DNA of 64,000 nucleotides, from contig DASQHO010000005.1 in assembly GCA_035632055.1 (NCBI GenBank), forward strand, positions 1-64,000. The letters run 5' to 3'. The DNA is from REEB95 sp035632055. GTDB lineage: Bacteria; Pseudomonadota; Alphaproteobacteria; ATCC43930; CGMCC-115725. A program made the position numbers and the translations under genes. Below the pieces are notes generated by a model. It worked only from the letters and a program-made list of their open reading frames with translations, was not told the DNA's origin and made no database searches. This document shows, in pieces, positions 1-9,195 of this stretch (its first letter is position 1; each line of letters starts with the position of its first letter).

Positions 1-167
1 TGGCGTTCGCCACCATTTGCACGGCGGTGCAAAGTTGCGATGAATATGTGCTAGATCGACATCCACCGGTGTGAACTGCTGTGGCCCGCCCCTCGTTGTC
101 GTGGCGGGTTTGCAAATCGTGCCGCCTGCGGACGCGACAGACCACGGGCGCGGATTGGAGGCGATCA

Positions 168-1547
168 ATGCCGGAATTGCGCCGATTTGACGTGCTGATC
201 ATCGGCGGCGGCCAAGCCGGTCCGCCGCTCGCCGACGCGCTGGCTCGAGCCGGTAAACGAGTTGCGCTCGCCGAACGCCGCCACCTCGGCGGATCGTGCG
301 TCAATTTCGGCTGCACCCCGACCAAGGCCGTGATCGCCTCGGCGCGCGTTGCCCACCTAGCGCGGCGTGGCGCGGACTTCGGCCTGAACATTCCGCAGAT
401 CGACGTCGATTTCGCCGCAGTCATCCGCCGCGCGCGGGAAATCGCACTCAAATCCCGTAGCGGGCTCGATGCTTGGATGACGTCGGCGGACAATCCGCTC
501 CTGCTGCGCGGCCACGCGCGTCTTGAAGGGCGAACGGGGTCGGCGTTTCGTGTGCGAGTCGGCGACGAAAGCGTCGTCGCGACCGAGCTCGTGCTCGATA
601 CCGGCACGCGCACCCTGGTCCCGCCGATTGAGGGACTGAAAACAATCGCGTTCGTTCACGCTGGAAATTGGCTCGATCTCGAGGAATTGCCGCAGTCGAT
701 CGCAATCGTCGGCGGCGGCGCCATCGGCCTCGAAATGGCGCAGTTCTATCGCCGCATGGGCAGCCGCGTCTTCGTCATCGAAGCGGCGGCGCGCATCGCG
801 GCACGGGAAGACTCCGATGTGAGCGACGCATTGCACGGATTTCTAGCCAGTGAGGGGATCGAATTCCGTCTCGGGACGGCGATCGAACGGATCGAAGCGC
901 GGGAAAGCGGCGCGCTCCTGCAGCTTCGCGGCTCGGCGCCGGCGGCATTGTCCGTGTCGCACGTTTTCGTAGCAACCGGCCGCAAGCCGAACTCCGACGA
1001 TCTCGGCCTCGATACCGTTGGCGTTGCAATGAACGCTCACGGCTTCATCGAGGTCGATGAGCGTCTGCACACAAATGTTCCGGGAATCTGGGCCGCGGGC
1101 GACGCCCGCGTTGGTCCGCAATTCACCCACACGGCATGGGACGATTACCGGATCCTCTTCTCGCAGCTCGCCGGCGATCGTTCGCGTACGACCGATCGCA
1201 TCGTTCCCTATGCCATCTTCACCGATCCGGAGCTCGGTCGTGTCGGCATGACGGAGACCGAGGCGCGTCGGTCCGGGCGGCCGATCAAGATCGGGCGCTT
1301 CGACATGGCGCGAAACGGCAAGGCGACCGAAATTGGCGAAACCAAAGGCTTCATCAAAGTGGTCGTGGACGCGAATTCGAACCGCATTCTCGGCGCAGCC
1401 GTGCTTTCCGTCGATGCCGCCGAACTCGTTCATGGTTATATCGACCTGATGAACGCCAATGCGCCTGCGGCGACGATGGCCGACGCCATCCACATCCATC
1501 CGACGCTAATGGAGGCCGCGCAAAGTGCGGTCGCAGCTATTGCGTGA
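168..1547 (+). CDS. FAD-dependent pyridine nucleotide-disulfide oxidoreductase (mercuric reductase / dihydrolipoamide dehydrogenase-like)
   Basis: 459 aa from the ATG at 168, chosen because GGAGG lies 6 bases upstream; the frame stays open to 81 but the extra N-terminus is low-complexity. An FAD-binding GGGQAG motif sits near residue 13, followed by the redox pair in CVNFGC near residues 45-50, an NAD(P) Rossmann motif (GGGAIG) near residue 180, a second FAD contact (AAGDAR) and the C-terminal dimerisation segment HIHPTLMEA with the conserved His-Glu. The length matches class I disulfide reductases. It has no mercury-binding N-terminal domain, C-terminal Cys pair or mer neighbours, so mercury reduction is unlikely. 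It stands alone, so the disulfide substrate is unknown. Confidence 0.9.
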   Translation: MPELRRFDVLIIGGGQAGPPLADALARAGKRVALAERRHLGGSCVNFGCTPTKAVIASARVAHLARRGADFGLNIPQIDVDFAAVIRRAREIALKSRSGLDAWMTSADNPLLLRGHARLEGRTGSAFRVRVGDESVVATELVLDTGTRTLVPPIEGLKTIAFVHAGNWLDLEELPQSIAIVGGGAIGLEMAQFYRRMGSRVFVIEAAARIAAREDSDVSDALHGFLASEGIEFRLGTAIERIEARESGALLQLRGSAPAALSVSHVFVATGRKPNSDDLGLDTVGVAMNAHGFIEVDERLHTNVPGIWAAGDARVGPQFTHTAWDDYRILFSQLAGDRSRTTDRIVPYAIFTDPELGRVGMTETEARRSGRPIKIGRFDMARNGKATEIGETKGFIKVVVDANSNRILGAAVLSVDAAELVHGYIDLMNANAPAATMADAIHIHPTLMEAAQSAVAAIA

Positions 1548-1689
1548 TTGGCTCATTCCGGCTGACGCGAACGTTCGCACACGAATTTCGCAGGGACGTA
1601 CGGTTCGCTGATCGGCGGCAACGACGATTTAGGTTGTGGTTGCACTGCATGGGCGCTGGACGTCTCGCGCCGTGTCACCTTTCACGATA

Positions 1690-1732
1690 AAAAGGCAACG
1701 GCCGGAGACGCTTCTAGCGATCCCCGGCCGTT
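1690..1732 (-). terminator. Rho-independent terminator of the small secreted protein gene
   Basis: Perfect 9-bp inverted repeat AACGGCCGG / CCGGCCGTT (1697-1705 and 1724-1732) with an 18-base loop. Read on the minus strand the stem is followed by GCCTTTTTA, which fits termination of the minus-strand gene ending at 1764. There is no T-run on the plus side. Confidence 0.7.
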
Positions 1733-1763
1733 ACGCGAAGTGTCGTTTCGGTGTCGTCTTACG

Positions 1764-2009
1764 TCACTTGTCGTTCGACGAGTCTGAATCGTTCGACGCC
1801 GACCCAGCCTGATCCGACGACTGTGATGCGCCGGTGGGCGGCATCGGCTGCCCCATCGACGAGCCGTATCCCGACGAGCCGTATCCCTGGGCGACTTGGG
1901 TGCCGTCGTTCAGCATCGCCGAACTGCCACCGCTGCATGCGAAAGCCGCCATCGGCGCGACTGCAATGACGGCCGCCGCGACTGCGAAAAGAGCGAGTTT
2001 TTTGGCCAT
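1764..2009 (-). CDS. Small secreted Ser/Gly-rich protein
   Basis: 81 aa from the ATG at 2009; AAGGGG lies 8 bases upstream, favouring it over the in-frame GTG at 2018. The N-terminus is a signal peptide (MAKKLALFAVAAAVIAV) followed by AAFACSGG, a poor lipobox, so cleavage by signal peptidase I is as likely as lipidation. The mature part is Gly/Ser/Gln/Asp-rich with a short YGSSGYGSS repeat and an acidic Ser-Asp tail. No family is recognised. It has its own terminator and appears monocistronic. Function unknown; export is the only supported statement. Confidence 0.6.
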   Translation of the reverse strand: MAKKLALFAVAAAVIAVAPMAAFACSGGSSAMLNDGTQVAQGYGSSGYGSSMGQPMPPTGASQSSDQAGSASNDSDSSNDK

Positions 2010-2350
2010 TAAAAACACCCCTTATGCCGTATACGGACGGCCGACATTGGCCGCCCGGCTCGGATAAGACGTTAGCGACCTTGACCACGGATAAAAATGG
2101 GGAAGTCCCGTACGGCGGCATCAAAACTCCGTGACCGCCGTTGCCCGCAAGCCGCCGTCGGCAGCCAGAAGATCACGGCCTCTGCGCGCAGAAAGCGTGC
2201 GTTGGTCGTGACTAACGATTGTCGGCGACAGAGAGAAAAAGGCCTGCGCTGCGCTTTTCGTTGCGTACCACGCGTGCGCGCCCGGACACCGGTCACGAAT
2301 TGATCACGGTTCCGTGCCGGCTGGCGGCGCTGCCAGCGTCGTTCCGGGTT
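2010..2350. other. Intergenic region, no convincing gene
   Basis: Short open frames on both strands have arginine-rich, family-less products and no ribosome site. A weak hairpin (GCTGGC/GCCAGC, about 2318-2335) lies downstream of the IclR gene without a T-run. Promoter elements of the small secreted protein presumably lie near 2020-2080. Confidence 0.4.
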
Positions 2351-3178
2351 TTATGTCGGTAATCTGCCGCCGATACGGGCGGTGATTTCGGCCGCGGCCC
2401 GCCTGACCATCGGCCCAAGTTCACCGATGCGCTCTTCCGTCATCCGCACGACTGGTCCCGATACCGAGATCGCGCCGACCACTTCGGCGTGTTCGTTATA
2501 GACCGCCGCGCCAACGCAGCGCAGGCCCACGGCGCGCTCTTCGTCGTCGATCGACCAGCCGCGTTTGCGCACCCGCGCCAGGTCCGCCAGCAACCCCTGC
2601 GGATCGACGATCGTGTGCTCGGTGAATTTCGGCATGCCGGTGCGGAGCAAGCGTTCGGTGGCGGCCTCGTCCGGCAGCGCCGCCATGATCGCCTTTCCGA
2701 TGCTTGAAGCATGCAAAGGGCTGCGCGAGCCCGGACGGTGGAACGCGCGCACCGATTGGTGGCTCTCGGCCTGCGAAATGAAAACGACGTAGCCGTCGTC
2801 CTCAATGCCCATGTTGACGGTCTCGCCAGTCGCTTCCATCAGCTTGCGCATGGCGCTGCGGCCGGCGTCCGCCAGCTTGCGATTGCGCAAGAACGCGGTG
2901 CCGATGCGGAACGCCTGCACGCCGATCAGATATACGCCATGTGAATCGTCGCAGTGGACGAAGCCGCTCGCCTTGAGCGTCGCGAGAATACGGTGGGCGG
3001 TGGACGGCGCGATGCCGGCGCGTTGCGCCAGGCTGGTCAGCGACAGGCCATCGGCTTCGGCGATGATCGCCAGCAGCTTCAGGCCGCGTTCCAGCGCCTG
3101 GACCGAGCCGCCGAGATGCGGCGCGAGCGATTGCAGCTCGGCCGGTGCCGATTTCGTGGCGTGTTGCCGTCCCGCCAT
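2351..3178 (-). CDS. IclR-family transcriptional regulator, probable regulator of the serine-cycle operon
   Basis: 275 aa from the ATG at 3178, which has AGGAA 7 bases upstream; an in-frame ATG at 3232 would add 18 residues but lacks a ribosome site. The N-terminal winged helix reads SVQALERGLKLL ... SLTSLAQRAGIAPSTAHRILATL, typical of IclR, followed by the C-terminal effector-binding GAF-like domain (SPLHASSIGKAIMA; DDEERAVGLRCVGAAVYN). It is divergent from glyA, with a near-consensus IclR palindrome between them (3291-3309). By analogy with IclR-family regulators of C2 pathways, glyoxylate or a related acid is a plausible effector; that is inference. Confidence 0.92.
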   Translation of the reverse strand: MAGRQHATKSAPAELQSLAPHLGGSVQALERGLKLLAIIAEADGLSLTSLAQRAGIAPSTAHRILATLKASGFVHCDDSHGVYLIGVQAFRIGTAFLRNRKLADAGRSAMRKLMEATGETVNMGIEDDGYVVFISQAESHQSVRAFHRPGSRSPLHASSIGKAIMAALPDEAATERLLRTGMPKFTEHTIVDPQGLLADLARVRKRGWSIDDEERAVGLRCVGAAVYNEHAEVVGAISVSGPVVRMTEERIGELGPMVRRAAAEITARIGGRLPT

Positions 3179-3290
3179 TACCCGATTCCTGCGGCCGGTT
3201 GCCGCATTGTCCGTGACGGAATCATGTCTCATTATCGCGCGACAAGGTCAATTTCGCAAGGGTATCCGCCAGTCATAAAAAACCCACAGA

Positions 3291-3309
3291 AATGGAAAAC
3301 ATTTCCATT
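3291..3309. promoter_or_regulatory. Putative IclR-family operator in the divergent regulator-glyA region
   Basis: AATGGAAAACATTTCCATT: perfect 8-bp arms around a 3-base spacer. The core TGGAAAACATTTCCA differs at one position from the E. coli IclR consensus TGGAAATNATTTCCA. It lies between the two divergent genes and overlaps the proposed glyA -35 element, consistent with control of glyA and autoregulation. Confidence 0.75.
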
Positions 3310-3336
3310 GTGGGCAGTCTGGCAAGAATGTTATCC
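3308..3336 (+). promoter_or_regulatory. Candidate promoter for glyA operon
   Basis: TTGTGG (3308-3313) and TTATCC (3331-3336) are separated by 17 bases. The match to a sigma-70 consensus is modest; support comes mainly from the spacing and the overlapping operator. Confidence 0.3.
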
Positions 3337-3368
3337 GGTGTACCAAGGGCCGATTAAGGGGTGGGATG

Positions 3369-4673
3369 ATGGCGCGCACGGCTGAAAATCTGGCGAGTCG
3401 TGATTGGGGTGCGTTCTTCTCGGCAGGCGTCGAGGAGTCCGATCCGGAGGTCGCCGGAGCGATCGGCCGTGAAGTCGCGCGTCAGCGTTTCGAGATCGAG
3501 CTGATCGCGTCCGAGAACATCGTCAGCCGCGCGGTGCTCGAGGCGGCGGGCTCGCCGCTCACCAATAAGTACGCCGAAGGCTATCCCGGCCGGCGCTATT
3601 ACGGCGGCTGCCAATATGTCGACGAAGCCGAGACGCTCGCGATCGAACGCGCCAAGCGGCTGTTCGACTGCCGCTTCGTCAACGTCCAGCCGAGTTCCGG
3701 CAGTCAGGCCAACCAGGCGGTGTTCCTCGCGCTCGCCAAGCCGGGCGACACTATTCTCGGCCTGTCGCTCGCGGCCGGCGGCCACCTGACACATGGCGCG
3801 CCGCCCAATCTGTCCGGCAAATGGTTCCATGCCGTGCATTACGGCGTTCGCCGCGACGATCAGCGCATCGACATGGATGAAGTCGCGCGGCTGGCGCACG
3901 AGCACAAGCCGAAGATCATCATTGCCGGCGGCTCAGCCTATCCGCGCACCATCGATTTCGTTGCATTCCGCAAGGTGGCTGACGAAGTCGGCGCGTTCCT
4001 CATGGTCGACATGGCGCATTTCGCCGGCTTGGTCGCCGGTGGCGCGCATCCCAATCCACTGGCGCATGCGCATGTCGTCACCACGACGACGCACAAGACG
4101 CTGCGCGGCCCGCGCGGCGGCATGGTGCTGACCAACGACGAGGCCATCGCCAAGAAGATCGATTCGGCGGTATTTCCGGGCCTGCAGGGCGGTCCGTTGA
4201 TGCACATCGTCGCCGCCAAGGCGGTCGCCTTCGGCGAGGCACTGCGGCCGGCATTCAAGGATTACGCCCGCTCGGTGATCGAGAATTGCCGCGCCATGGG
4301 CGAAGTGCTGCGCAGTGCCGGCTTCGATCTCGTCGCCGGCGGCACCGACACACATTTGATCCTGGTCGATCTGCGGCCGAAGAAGCTCACCGGCAACATT
4401 GCCGAGAAGAGCCTCGGCCGCGCGCACATCACTTGCAACAAGAACGGCGTGCCGTTCGATCCGGAAAAGCCGATGGTGACGTCGGGTATCCGGCTCGGCG
4501 CCGCCGCCGGCACCACGCGCGGCTTCGGCGTTGCCGAGTTCCGCGATGTCGGCCGCATGATCGCCGAAGTGCTCGATGGCCTCGCCGTCAACGGCGAAGC
4601 CGGCAACGCCGCCGTCGAAGCGCGCGTCAAGGAGCAAGCGATCAAGTTGTGCGAGCGGTTCCCGATTTACTGA
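3369..4673 (+). CDS. glyA: Serine hydroxymethyltransferase
   Basis: Interconverts glycine plus methylene-tetrahydrofolate with serine; first gene of the serine-cycle operon. 434 aa from the second of two adjacent ATGs (AGGGG is 7 bases upstream of 3369; 3366 is the alternative). Seen: IELIASENIVS, NKYAEGYPGRRYYGGCQ, NVQPSSGSQAN, the Asp-bearing FLMVDMAHFAGLV, and the PLP-lysine motif TTTTHKTLRGPRGG with Lys at residue 243. All are hallmark SHMT motifs. SgaA follows 59 bases downstream. A second housekeeping copy may exist elsewhere, as is common in serine-cycle organisms; that cannot be seen here. Confidence 0.97.
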   Translation: MARTAENLASRDWGAFFSAGVEESDPEVAGAIGREVARQRFEIELIASENIVSRAVLEAAGSPLTNKYAEGYPGRRYYGGCQYVDEAETLAIERAKRLFDCRFVNVQPSSGSQANQAVFLALAKPGDTILGLSLAAGGHLTHGAPPNLSGKWFHAVHYGVRRDDQRIDMDEVARLAHEHKPKIIIAGGSAYPRTIDFVAFRKVADEVGAFLMVDMAHFAGLVAGGAHPNPLAHAHVVTTTTHKTLRGPRGGMVLTNDEAIAKKIDSAVFPGLQGGPLMHIVAAKAVAFGEALRPAFKDYARSVIENCRAMGEVLRSAGFDLVAGGTDTHLILVDLRPKKLTGNIAEKSLGRAHITCNKNGVPFDPEKPMVTSGIRLGAAAGTTRGFGVAEFRDVGRMIAEVLDGLAVNGEAGNAAVEARVKEQAIKLCERFPIY

Positions 4674-4732
4674 TCGAGCGAGATGGACTTTTTGCCGGCG
4701 AAGGCCGCGCGAGCAATTTCAGGGAGGACGTG

Positions 4733-5926
4733 ATGTCAGGTTTCCATGGTCTTTTTATTCCGGGTCCGACGAATTTGCCTTTCCGCGTTCGTCAGGCGAT
4801 GGATGTGCCGCTCGAGGATCACCGGGCGCCTGATTTTCCCGCTTTCACCCTGCCGCTGTTTCAGGACCTGAAGAAGGTCTTCAAGACTGAAAAGGGCCAG
4901 GTCTTCATCTTCCCGAGTTCGGGCACCGGCGGCTGGGAATCGGCGATTTCCAACACTCTGGCGCCGGGCGATGGCGTGCTGGTCGCGGTCTTCGGTCAGT
5001 TTTCCCACCTATGGGCCGACATGTGCCGCCGGCACGGCCTGGCCGTCGATGTCATCGACACCGAATGGGGCGAGGGCGCACCAGCCGAGGAATATCAGCG
5101 CCGGCTCGAGGCGGACAAGGCGCACAAAATCAAGGCGGTCCTGGTCTGCCACAACGAGACCGCGACCGGCGTCACCAGCGACGTCGCCGCTGTCCGTAAG
5201 GCGCTCGACGCCGCCAAGCATCCGGCGCTGCTCTTCGTCGACGGCGTGAGCTCGATCGCCAGCATCGATTTCCGCATGGACGAGTGGGGCGCCGACATCG
5301 TCGTGTCGGGCTCGCAGAAGGGCTTCATGCTGCCGCCTGGCCTCGCCATCGTCGGCGTCAGCCAGAAGGCGTTGGAGGCCCACAAGAAGGCGCAGCTGCC
5401 GCGCTGCTTCTTCGACTATGGCGACATGATCAAGACCAACAAGGACGGCTATTTCCCGTACACGCCGGCGACGACGCTGCTGCGCGGCTTGCGCGCGTCG
5501 CTCGACATGCTCCTCGGCGAAGGACTCGAGAACGTCTTCGCCCGTCACCATCGGTTGGCCGAAGCGGTCCGTCGCGGCGTCACCGCGTGGGGCCTGACGC
5601 TCTGCGCCAAGGAGCCGAAATGGTACTCCGACACGGTGTCCGCGGTTTGCGTGCCGAAATCCTTCAATAGCGACGACGTGATCAAGACCGCGTATCACCG
5701 CTATCAGGTGTCACTCGGCACCGGCCTGTCGAAGGTTGCCGGCCGCGTCTTCCGCATTGGTCATCTCGGCCACGTCAACGAGATCATGGTGCTGCAAGCG
5801 CTCGCCGGCGCCGAAATGGCACTGCGTGATGTGGGCATCCAAATTCAGGCTGGTTCGGGCGTCGGTGCGGCCGAGGAATACATCCGTGCGACCGCGCCAA
5901 AGCTCAAATTAGGCAAGGTCGCCTGA
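4733..5926 (+). CDS. sgaA: Serine--glyoxylate aminotransferase
   Basis: 397 aa, class V aminotransferase. The start at 4733 follows GGGAGG and matches the family N-terminus (FIPGPTNLPFRVRQAM); a longer open frame upstream is an overlap with glyA. The PLP lysine is K196 in SGSQKGFMLPPG, with the cofactor-contacting FVDGVSS at 168-174. Expected reaction: serine + glyoxylate gives hydroxypyruvate + glycine. Homologues in the beta-hydroxyaspartate cycle use aspartate instead (BhcA), but the flanking hprA and mtkAB support the serine-cycle assignment. It lies between glyA and the PanE-like gene. Confidence 0.93.
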   Translation: MSGFHGLFIPGPTNLPFRVRQAMDVPLEDHRAPDFPAFTLPLFQDLKKVFKTEKGQVFIFPSSGTGGWESAISNTLAPGDGVLVAVFGQFSHLWADMCRRHGLAVDVIDTEWGEGAPAEEYQRRLEADKAHKIKAVLVCHNETATGVTSDVAAVRKALDAAKHPALLFVDGVSSIASIDFRMDEWGADIVVSGSQKGFMLPPGLAIVGVSQKALEAHKKAQLPRCFFDYGDMIKTNKDGYFPYTPATTLLRGLRASLDMLLGEGLENVFARHHRLAEAVRRGVTAWGLTLCAKEPKWYSDTVSAVCVPKSFNSDDVIKTAYHRYQVSLGTGLSKVAGRVFRIGHLGHVNEIMVLQALAGAEMALRDVGIQIQAGSGVGAAEEYIRATAPKLKLGKVA

Positions 5927-5949
5927 GACCCCAAGCCGGAGGGGCGGCA

Positions 5950-6981
5950 ATGCGGATCTGTATCTATGGCGCCGGCGCCATCGGCGGCTATCTCGCCGCT
6001 GGCCTCAGCACAGTCGACGATGTCGAACTGTCGCTGGTGGCGCGCGGCCCGCATCTGGCGAAGATTCAGCAGACAGGTTTAAAGCTGCTGATCAAGGGTG
6101 AGGAGCGCGTCTGTCACCCCGTCGCCACCAACGATCCTGCGACCCTCGGGCCGCAGGATTACGTCATCATCGGTCTCAAGGCGCATCAGGCGTGGGAGAC
6201 CGCCGAGCAGACGCGCGTGCTGTTCGGCAAGGACACGGCGGTGGTCACCTGCCAGAACGGTGTGCCGTGGTGGTACGGCTTCGGGCTGCGCGGTTTCGAG
6301 CATGTGCGTTTGCAGAGCGTCGATCCGGACAATCGCCAGTGGAACGCCATCGGACCGGAACGCGCGATCGGTTGCGTCGTCTATCCGGCCACCGACATTG
6401 TCAGCCCAGGCGTCGTGCGCCACACCTACGGCAACAAATTCTCGCTCGGCGAGCCGGATGGCACCGTCTCCGAGCGCTGCCGTAATCTTTCGCAGGTGCT
6501 CGAAGCCGCCGGCTTCGACGCGCCGGTGCTTGACGACATCCGCAGCGAGATCTGGCTCAAGCTGTGGGGCAATCTGTGCTTCAACCCGATCAGCGCGCTG
6601 ACGCGGGCGACGCTCGACATCGTCGCGACGCAGCCGGATTTGCGCGCGCTGTCGGTCAAGATGATGTCGGAAGCGCAGGAGATTGCGACCCGCTTTGGCG
6701 CCTCGTTCCGCGTCGATATCGAGCGGCGGATCAATGGTGCGGCGCGCGTGGGAGCTCACCGCACCTCGATGCTTCAGGACCTCGAGGGCGGCCGGCCGCT
6801 GGAAATCGACGCGCTGCTCACCGCCGTGCAGGAGATGGGCCGCCTGGTTGACGTTCAGACGCCTTATATCGACGTCGTCTTGGGCTTGGTACAGCAGCTC
6901 GGCCGTTCGCTGGCGATCTACCCGGCGTTCCGGCCAGCCGCCGCAGAGGTTGCGCAACCACCCCTAATGGTCGGAACATAG
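5950..6981 (+). CDS. Ketopantoate reductase-family (PanE/ApbA) oxidoreductase within serine-cycle operon
   Basis: 343 aa with GGAGGGG upstream of the ATG. The N-terminal Rossmann motif GAGAIGGYLAA begins at residue 6; the C-terminal helical domain has KLWGNLCFNPISALTRAT, matching the catalytic Lys/Asn region of PanE, and the family signature HRTSMLQDLEGGRPLEIDAL. The classical reaction is NADPH reduction of 2-dehydropantoate to pantoate. Its place between sgaA and hprA suggests another 2-oxo acid, or CoA supply for malate thiokinase, as alternatives. The true substrate is unresolved. Confidence 0.85.
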   Translation: MRICIYGAGAIGGYLAAGLSTVDDVELSLVARGPHLAKIQQTGLKLLIKGEERVCHPVATNDPATLGPQDYVIIGLKAHQAWETAEQTRVLFGKDTAVVTCQNGVPWWYGFGLRGFEHVRLQSVDPDNRQWNAIGPERAIGCVVYPATDIVSPGVVRHTYGNKFSLGEPDGTVSERCRNLSQVLEAAGFDAPVLDDIRSEIWLKLWGNLCFNPISALTRATLDIVATQPDLRALSVKMMSEAQEIATRFGASFRVDIERRINGAARVGAHRTSMLQDLEGGRPLEIDALLTAVQEMGRLVDVQTPYIDVVLGLVQQLGRSLAIYPAFRPAAAEVAQPPLMVGT

Positions 6982-6985
6982 GGGC

Positions 6986-7972
6986 ATGTCGCCCGATACC
7001 GCGTCGAAGTCGCCGCCGACCATCGTATTTCTCGACCGCAACACGATGGGGCCGGCTGTCCACGTGAACCGTCCGCGTTTCGACCACGAATGGGTCGAAT
7101 ACGGCGCGAGCACGCCGGATCAGGTTGGCGAACGGCTGGCGCGCGCGACGATTGCCGTCACCAACAAGGCACCGATCCGCGCCCACGATCTCGCCAAGCT
7201 GCCGAAGTTGAAGATGATCGCCATTGCGGCCACCGGCTACGATGTTGTCGATGTCGCCGCCTGCCGCGAGCGCGGCATTATCGTCTCCAACGTGCGCGGC
7301 TATGCCATCAACACCGTCGCCGAGCACGCCTTCGCCCTCATCCTGGCGCTGCGCCGCGGAATCGTCGGCTTCCGGCAGGACGTCATCAACGGCGAATGGC
7401 AGAAGGCCGGTCAGTTCTGCTTCTTCAACCATCCGATCCACGAGCTGGCGGGCAGCACGCTCGGCATCATGGGCGAGGGCATCATCGGCCAGTCGGTCGC
7501 ACGTCTCGGTCAAGCCTTCGGCATGAGGATCCTGTTCGCGGCGCACAAAGGGGTGCAGGGCCTCGGGCCGCTTTACACGCCTTTCGAAGAGGTGCTGGAG
7601 ACGAGCGACGTCATCACCCTGCACTGCCCGCTGATGCCGAGCACGCGCAACATGCTCGGCATCGCCGAGTTCCGCAAAATGAAGAAGCGGCCGCTGCTGA
7701 TCAATACCGCGCGCGGCGGTCTGGTGGTCGAGGCCGATGTCGTGCAGGCGTTGGACGAAGGTCTGCTTTCCGGCATCGGATTCGATTGCCTGACGTCGGA
7801 GCCGCCGCGTCCGGATCATCCGTTCCATGCGATTCTCGGCCGGCCGAACGTCATTGTGACGCCACATGTCAGCTGGGCGAGCGATGAGGCGATGCAGGTT
7901 CTGTGGAACCAGGTTGTGGGCCACATCGAGAATTTCCACGCAGGCCAGCCGTCCAACGTCGTCGGGGTTTGA
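6986..7972 (+). CDS. hprA: Hydroxypyruvate reductase (D-2-hydroxyacid dehydrogenase family)
   Basis: 328 aa, 4 bases after the PanE-like gene. Seen: the NAD-binding GEGIIG loop at residues 163-168, the catalytic Arg in INTARGGLVVEADV and the catalytic His in TPHVSWASDEAM. In the serine cycle it reduces hydroxypyruvate from SgaA to D-glycerate; the family also reduces glyoxylate to glycolate. Position directly before mtkA supports the hprA assignment over a general 2-hydroxyacid dehydrogenase. Glycerate kinase is not in this window. Confidence 0.92.
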   Translation: MSPDTASKSPPTIVFLDRNTMGPAVHVNRPRFDHEWVEYGASTPDQVGERLARATIAVTNKAPIRAHDLAKLPKLKMIAIAATGYDVVDVAACRERGIIVSNVRGYAINTVAEHAFALILALRRGIVGFRQDVINGEWQKAGQFCFFNHPIHELAGSTLGIMGEGIIGQSVARLGQAFGMRILFAAHKGVQGLGPLYTPFEEVLETSDVITLHCPLMPSTRNMLGIAEFRKMKKRPLLINTARGGLVVEADVVQALDEGLLSGIGFDCLTSEPPRPDHPFHAILGRPNVIVTPHVSWASDEAMQVLWNQVVGHIENFHAGQPSNVVGV

Positions 7973-8025
7973 GCGGCCGATGAAGGAGCGCTGAGAGCCG
8001 AAGACGACGCCGGGAAGGAGCACGC

Positions 8026-9195
8026 ATGCAGCTGCACGAATTCCAAGCCAAGGATCTCCTGCGTCGTTATCGGGTCGCTACTCCTCCGGGCCAAATTGCG
8101 CTGACGCCCGATGAAGCCGCAGCTGCGGCGCGCCAGATCGGGTCGGATTCTCTCTTCGTCAAAGCGCAGATTCTGGCCGGCAGTCGGGCCGCCGCGGGCG
8201 GTGTGCGCGCCGTGCGTTCGCCGTCGGGCGCGCGCGCGGCAGCCGCTGAACTGCTCGGCCGCAAGCTGGTGACGTCGCAGACCGGTCCATCCGGTCATGT
8301 TGTGAGGCGCGTTCTGGTCGAGGCCGGCGTCGTCGCTGCGCATGAGTTTTACGTGGCGCTGCGCGTCGATCCGACCATTGGCGCGATCACCGCGATCGCC
8401 GGCGTCCATCGGCCCGACATCGAACAGCATCTTGCAGCCGGCGCGCCAGATTTTCCGACCGTCGTGCTCGGCATCGCCGGCGAGCGCCGGCCGGGCGACA
8501 TCGCCGATTTCTGCCGCCGGCTCGGCCTGGCCGGCGATACCGCGGACATATTCGCTGAGTTGATCAGGCAGCTGCATCGCGCCTTCGTCGAACTCGACGC
8601 GTCGCTGATCGAGATTAACCCCCTGATCCGGACGGCGGCCGGCGAACTCGTCGTAGCGGACGCCAAGATCACGATCGACGACAACGCGATCTTCCGCCAC
8701 GCTGAGACCGCCCAGCTGCGCAGCGAGGACGATGTCGATCTGATCCAGCTGCAGGCGCAACGCCATCAGATCAATTATGTGCAGATGGATGGCAATATCG
8801 GCATTGTCGTCAATGGCGCCGGCCTGGGGCTGGCGACGCTCGACATGGTTCAGGCCGCGGGTGGCGTTCCAGCCAATTTCATGGACATCCGCACCACCGC
8901 AAAAAGCCTCGACATCGCGCACGGCGTCGGGATGATTCTCGACAATCCACGCGCCAAGGTCCTGCTCGTGAATGTGTATGGCGGCGGCATGCAGGCTTGC
9001 GACACGGTGGTTGACGGCTTGGCGATCGCCTTCCGCAAGAGCGGGCGCGTCATGCCGATGGTGCTGCGGATCACCGGCAACAACGAGAATTTCGCGCGCA
9101 TGCGGCTCGCCAACTTCAACCTGCCGAAGACCGAGTGCGCCGACATGTGGCAGGCGGCAACGCGCGCAGCGGCGATCGCGCAAGGGAGAGCCTGA
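8026..9195 (+). CDS. mtkA: Malate--CoA ligase (malate thiokinase), beta subunit
   Basis: 389 aa with AAGGAG upstream. The N-terminal ATP-grasp fold starts MQLHEFQAKDLLRRY; the metal/ATP region LIEINPLIRTAAGELVVADAK and the C-terminal CoA-ligase part (IVVNGAGLGLATLDM, LLVNVYGGGMQACD) follow. This is the succinyl-CoA synthetase beta family; the assignment as malate thiokinase comes from the serine-cycle neighbours, because sequence alone does not separate MtkA from SucC. With MtkB it makes malyl-CoA from malate, CoA and ATP. Overlaps mtkB by one base (TGATG). Confidence 0.9.
   Translation: MQLHEFQAKDLLRRYRVATPPGQIALTPDEAAAAARQIGSDSLFVKAQILAGSRAAAGGVRAVRSPSGARAAAAELLGRKLVTSQTGPSGHVVRRVLVEAGVVAAHEFYVALRVDPTIGAITAIAGVHRPDIEQHLAAGAPDFPTVVLGIAGERRPGDIADFCRRLGLAGDTADIFAELIRQLHRAFVELDASLIEINPLIRTAAGELVVADAKITIDDNAIFRHAETAQLRSEDDVDLIQLQAQRHQINYVQMDGNIGIVVNGAGLGLATLDMVQAAGGVPANFMDIRTTAKSLDIAHGVGMILDNPRAKVLLVNVYGGGMQACDTVVDGLAIAFRKSGRVMPMVLRITGNNENFARMRLANFNLPKTECADMWQAATRAAAIAQGRA

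Noticed and set aside
168..1547. Mercuric reductase
   Set aside because: No N-terminal metal-binding domain, no C-terminal vicinal Cys pair and no mer genes nearby.
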